Positions 56,823-57,095 of a stretch of DNA of 57,095 bases are shown here, piece after piece. A model generated the notes under the pieces. The model worked only from the letters and a program-made list of their open reading frames with translations, made no database searches and had not been told where the DNA came from. A program made the translations under genes and the position numbers. Within the stretch, counting starts at the first letter, position 1. Every line of letters starts with the position of its first letter. Origin of the DNA: Reticulitermes lucifugus (taxonomy: Eukaryota; Arthropoda; Insecta; Blattodea; Rhinotermitidae); assembly GCA_026260175.1 (NCBI GenBank), contig JAKCWW010000438.1, positions 54,213 to 111,307 on the forward strand, read 5' to 3'.

Positions 56823-57095
56823 AATTCGTTGGGACAAACGACACACGAACACAGAAATAAAACATGCATAATTTTGCTTATAAGACAAGGAAAGTTGACA
56901 AAATGTCATCTGAAGTTTAAAGCTTTTCATAAGGTTTGCTGTATCATTCAGATGTTACTGCACCACTAGTTGATGTATTAGTATGGTTTGAACACGACCT
57001 ATTCGCAACGCTTTCTCGTTACCTCGATTGTAGACTTATCAGCACAACAGATGTGCAGGAAGAGCTGCCTATCGATCTGTGTGCAGGCTCACACA

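Noticed and set aside
1..57095. Endogenous virus, telomeric (TTAGG)n array or ribosomal RNA
   Set aside because: No retroviral or viral motifs, no TTAGG tandem run and no rRNA-like sequence were seen on either strand.

Overview
This window is eukaryotic, nuclear and AT-rich. It has no long open reading frame, operon or ribosome-binding site. Non-LTR retrotransposon 3' ends, at least four families of tRNA-derived SINEs, microsatellites and a 50-base N gap make up most of what can be recognised. The repeat types look like those of a large-genome polyneopteran insect, and a cockroach or termite (Blattodea) is my best guess. Several pseudo-peptides encoded by the repeats are ones I associate with American-cockroach-type genomes; that is memory and was not searched.

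Layout. 0-0.33 kb: 74-bp satellite. 0.75-1.1 kb: somewhat CpG-richer, weak promoter-like sites. 5-9 kb: LINE tails. 9.32-9.47 kb: possible + exon. 10.3, 14.3 and 14.6 kb: short hairpin elements. 12.0 kb: SINE holding the assembly gap. 16-22 kb: LINE and SINE relics and a transposase end. 24.2-28.2 kb: a truncated SINE with a 14-bp target duplication, a 44-nt possible minus exon, and a phase-consistent three-exon chain on +. 30.0-30.3 kb: the best gene-start candidate (GGGCGTGG boxes, RFX X-box, CCAAT, E-box, TATA, 5'UTR without upstream ATG, 25-codon exon ending at GTGAGT). 30.8-36.1 kb: SINE/LINE cluster and a 550-bp dispersed repeat. 37.05-37.54 kb: a minus exon with a perfect TACTAAC branch site, and an opposing + exon candidate. 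38-57 kb: further LINE, SINE and dispersed-repeat copies in intron-like or intergenic DNA.

How it fits together. Any genes here are represented by isolated small exons separated by kilobases of repeat-filled intron, as expected in a multi-gigabase insect genome. The minus pair (37.1 and 24.2 kb) joins in phase. The + chain (25.7-28.2 kb) also joins in phase, but lies inside the intron implied by the minus pair, so at most one of these models may be right. No product could be named for any exon. The strongest structural signals are the hairpin elements, whose inverted-repeat arms differ in sequence between copies but still pair, and a recurring stem-loop followed by GAAAC that resembles a hammerhead-ribozyme core.
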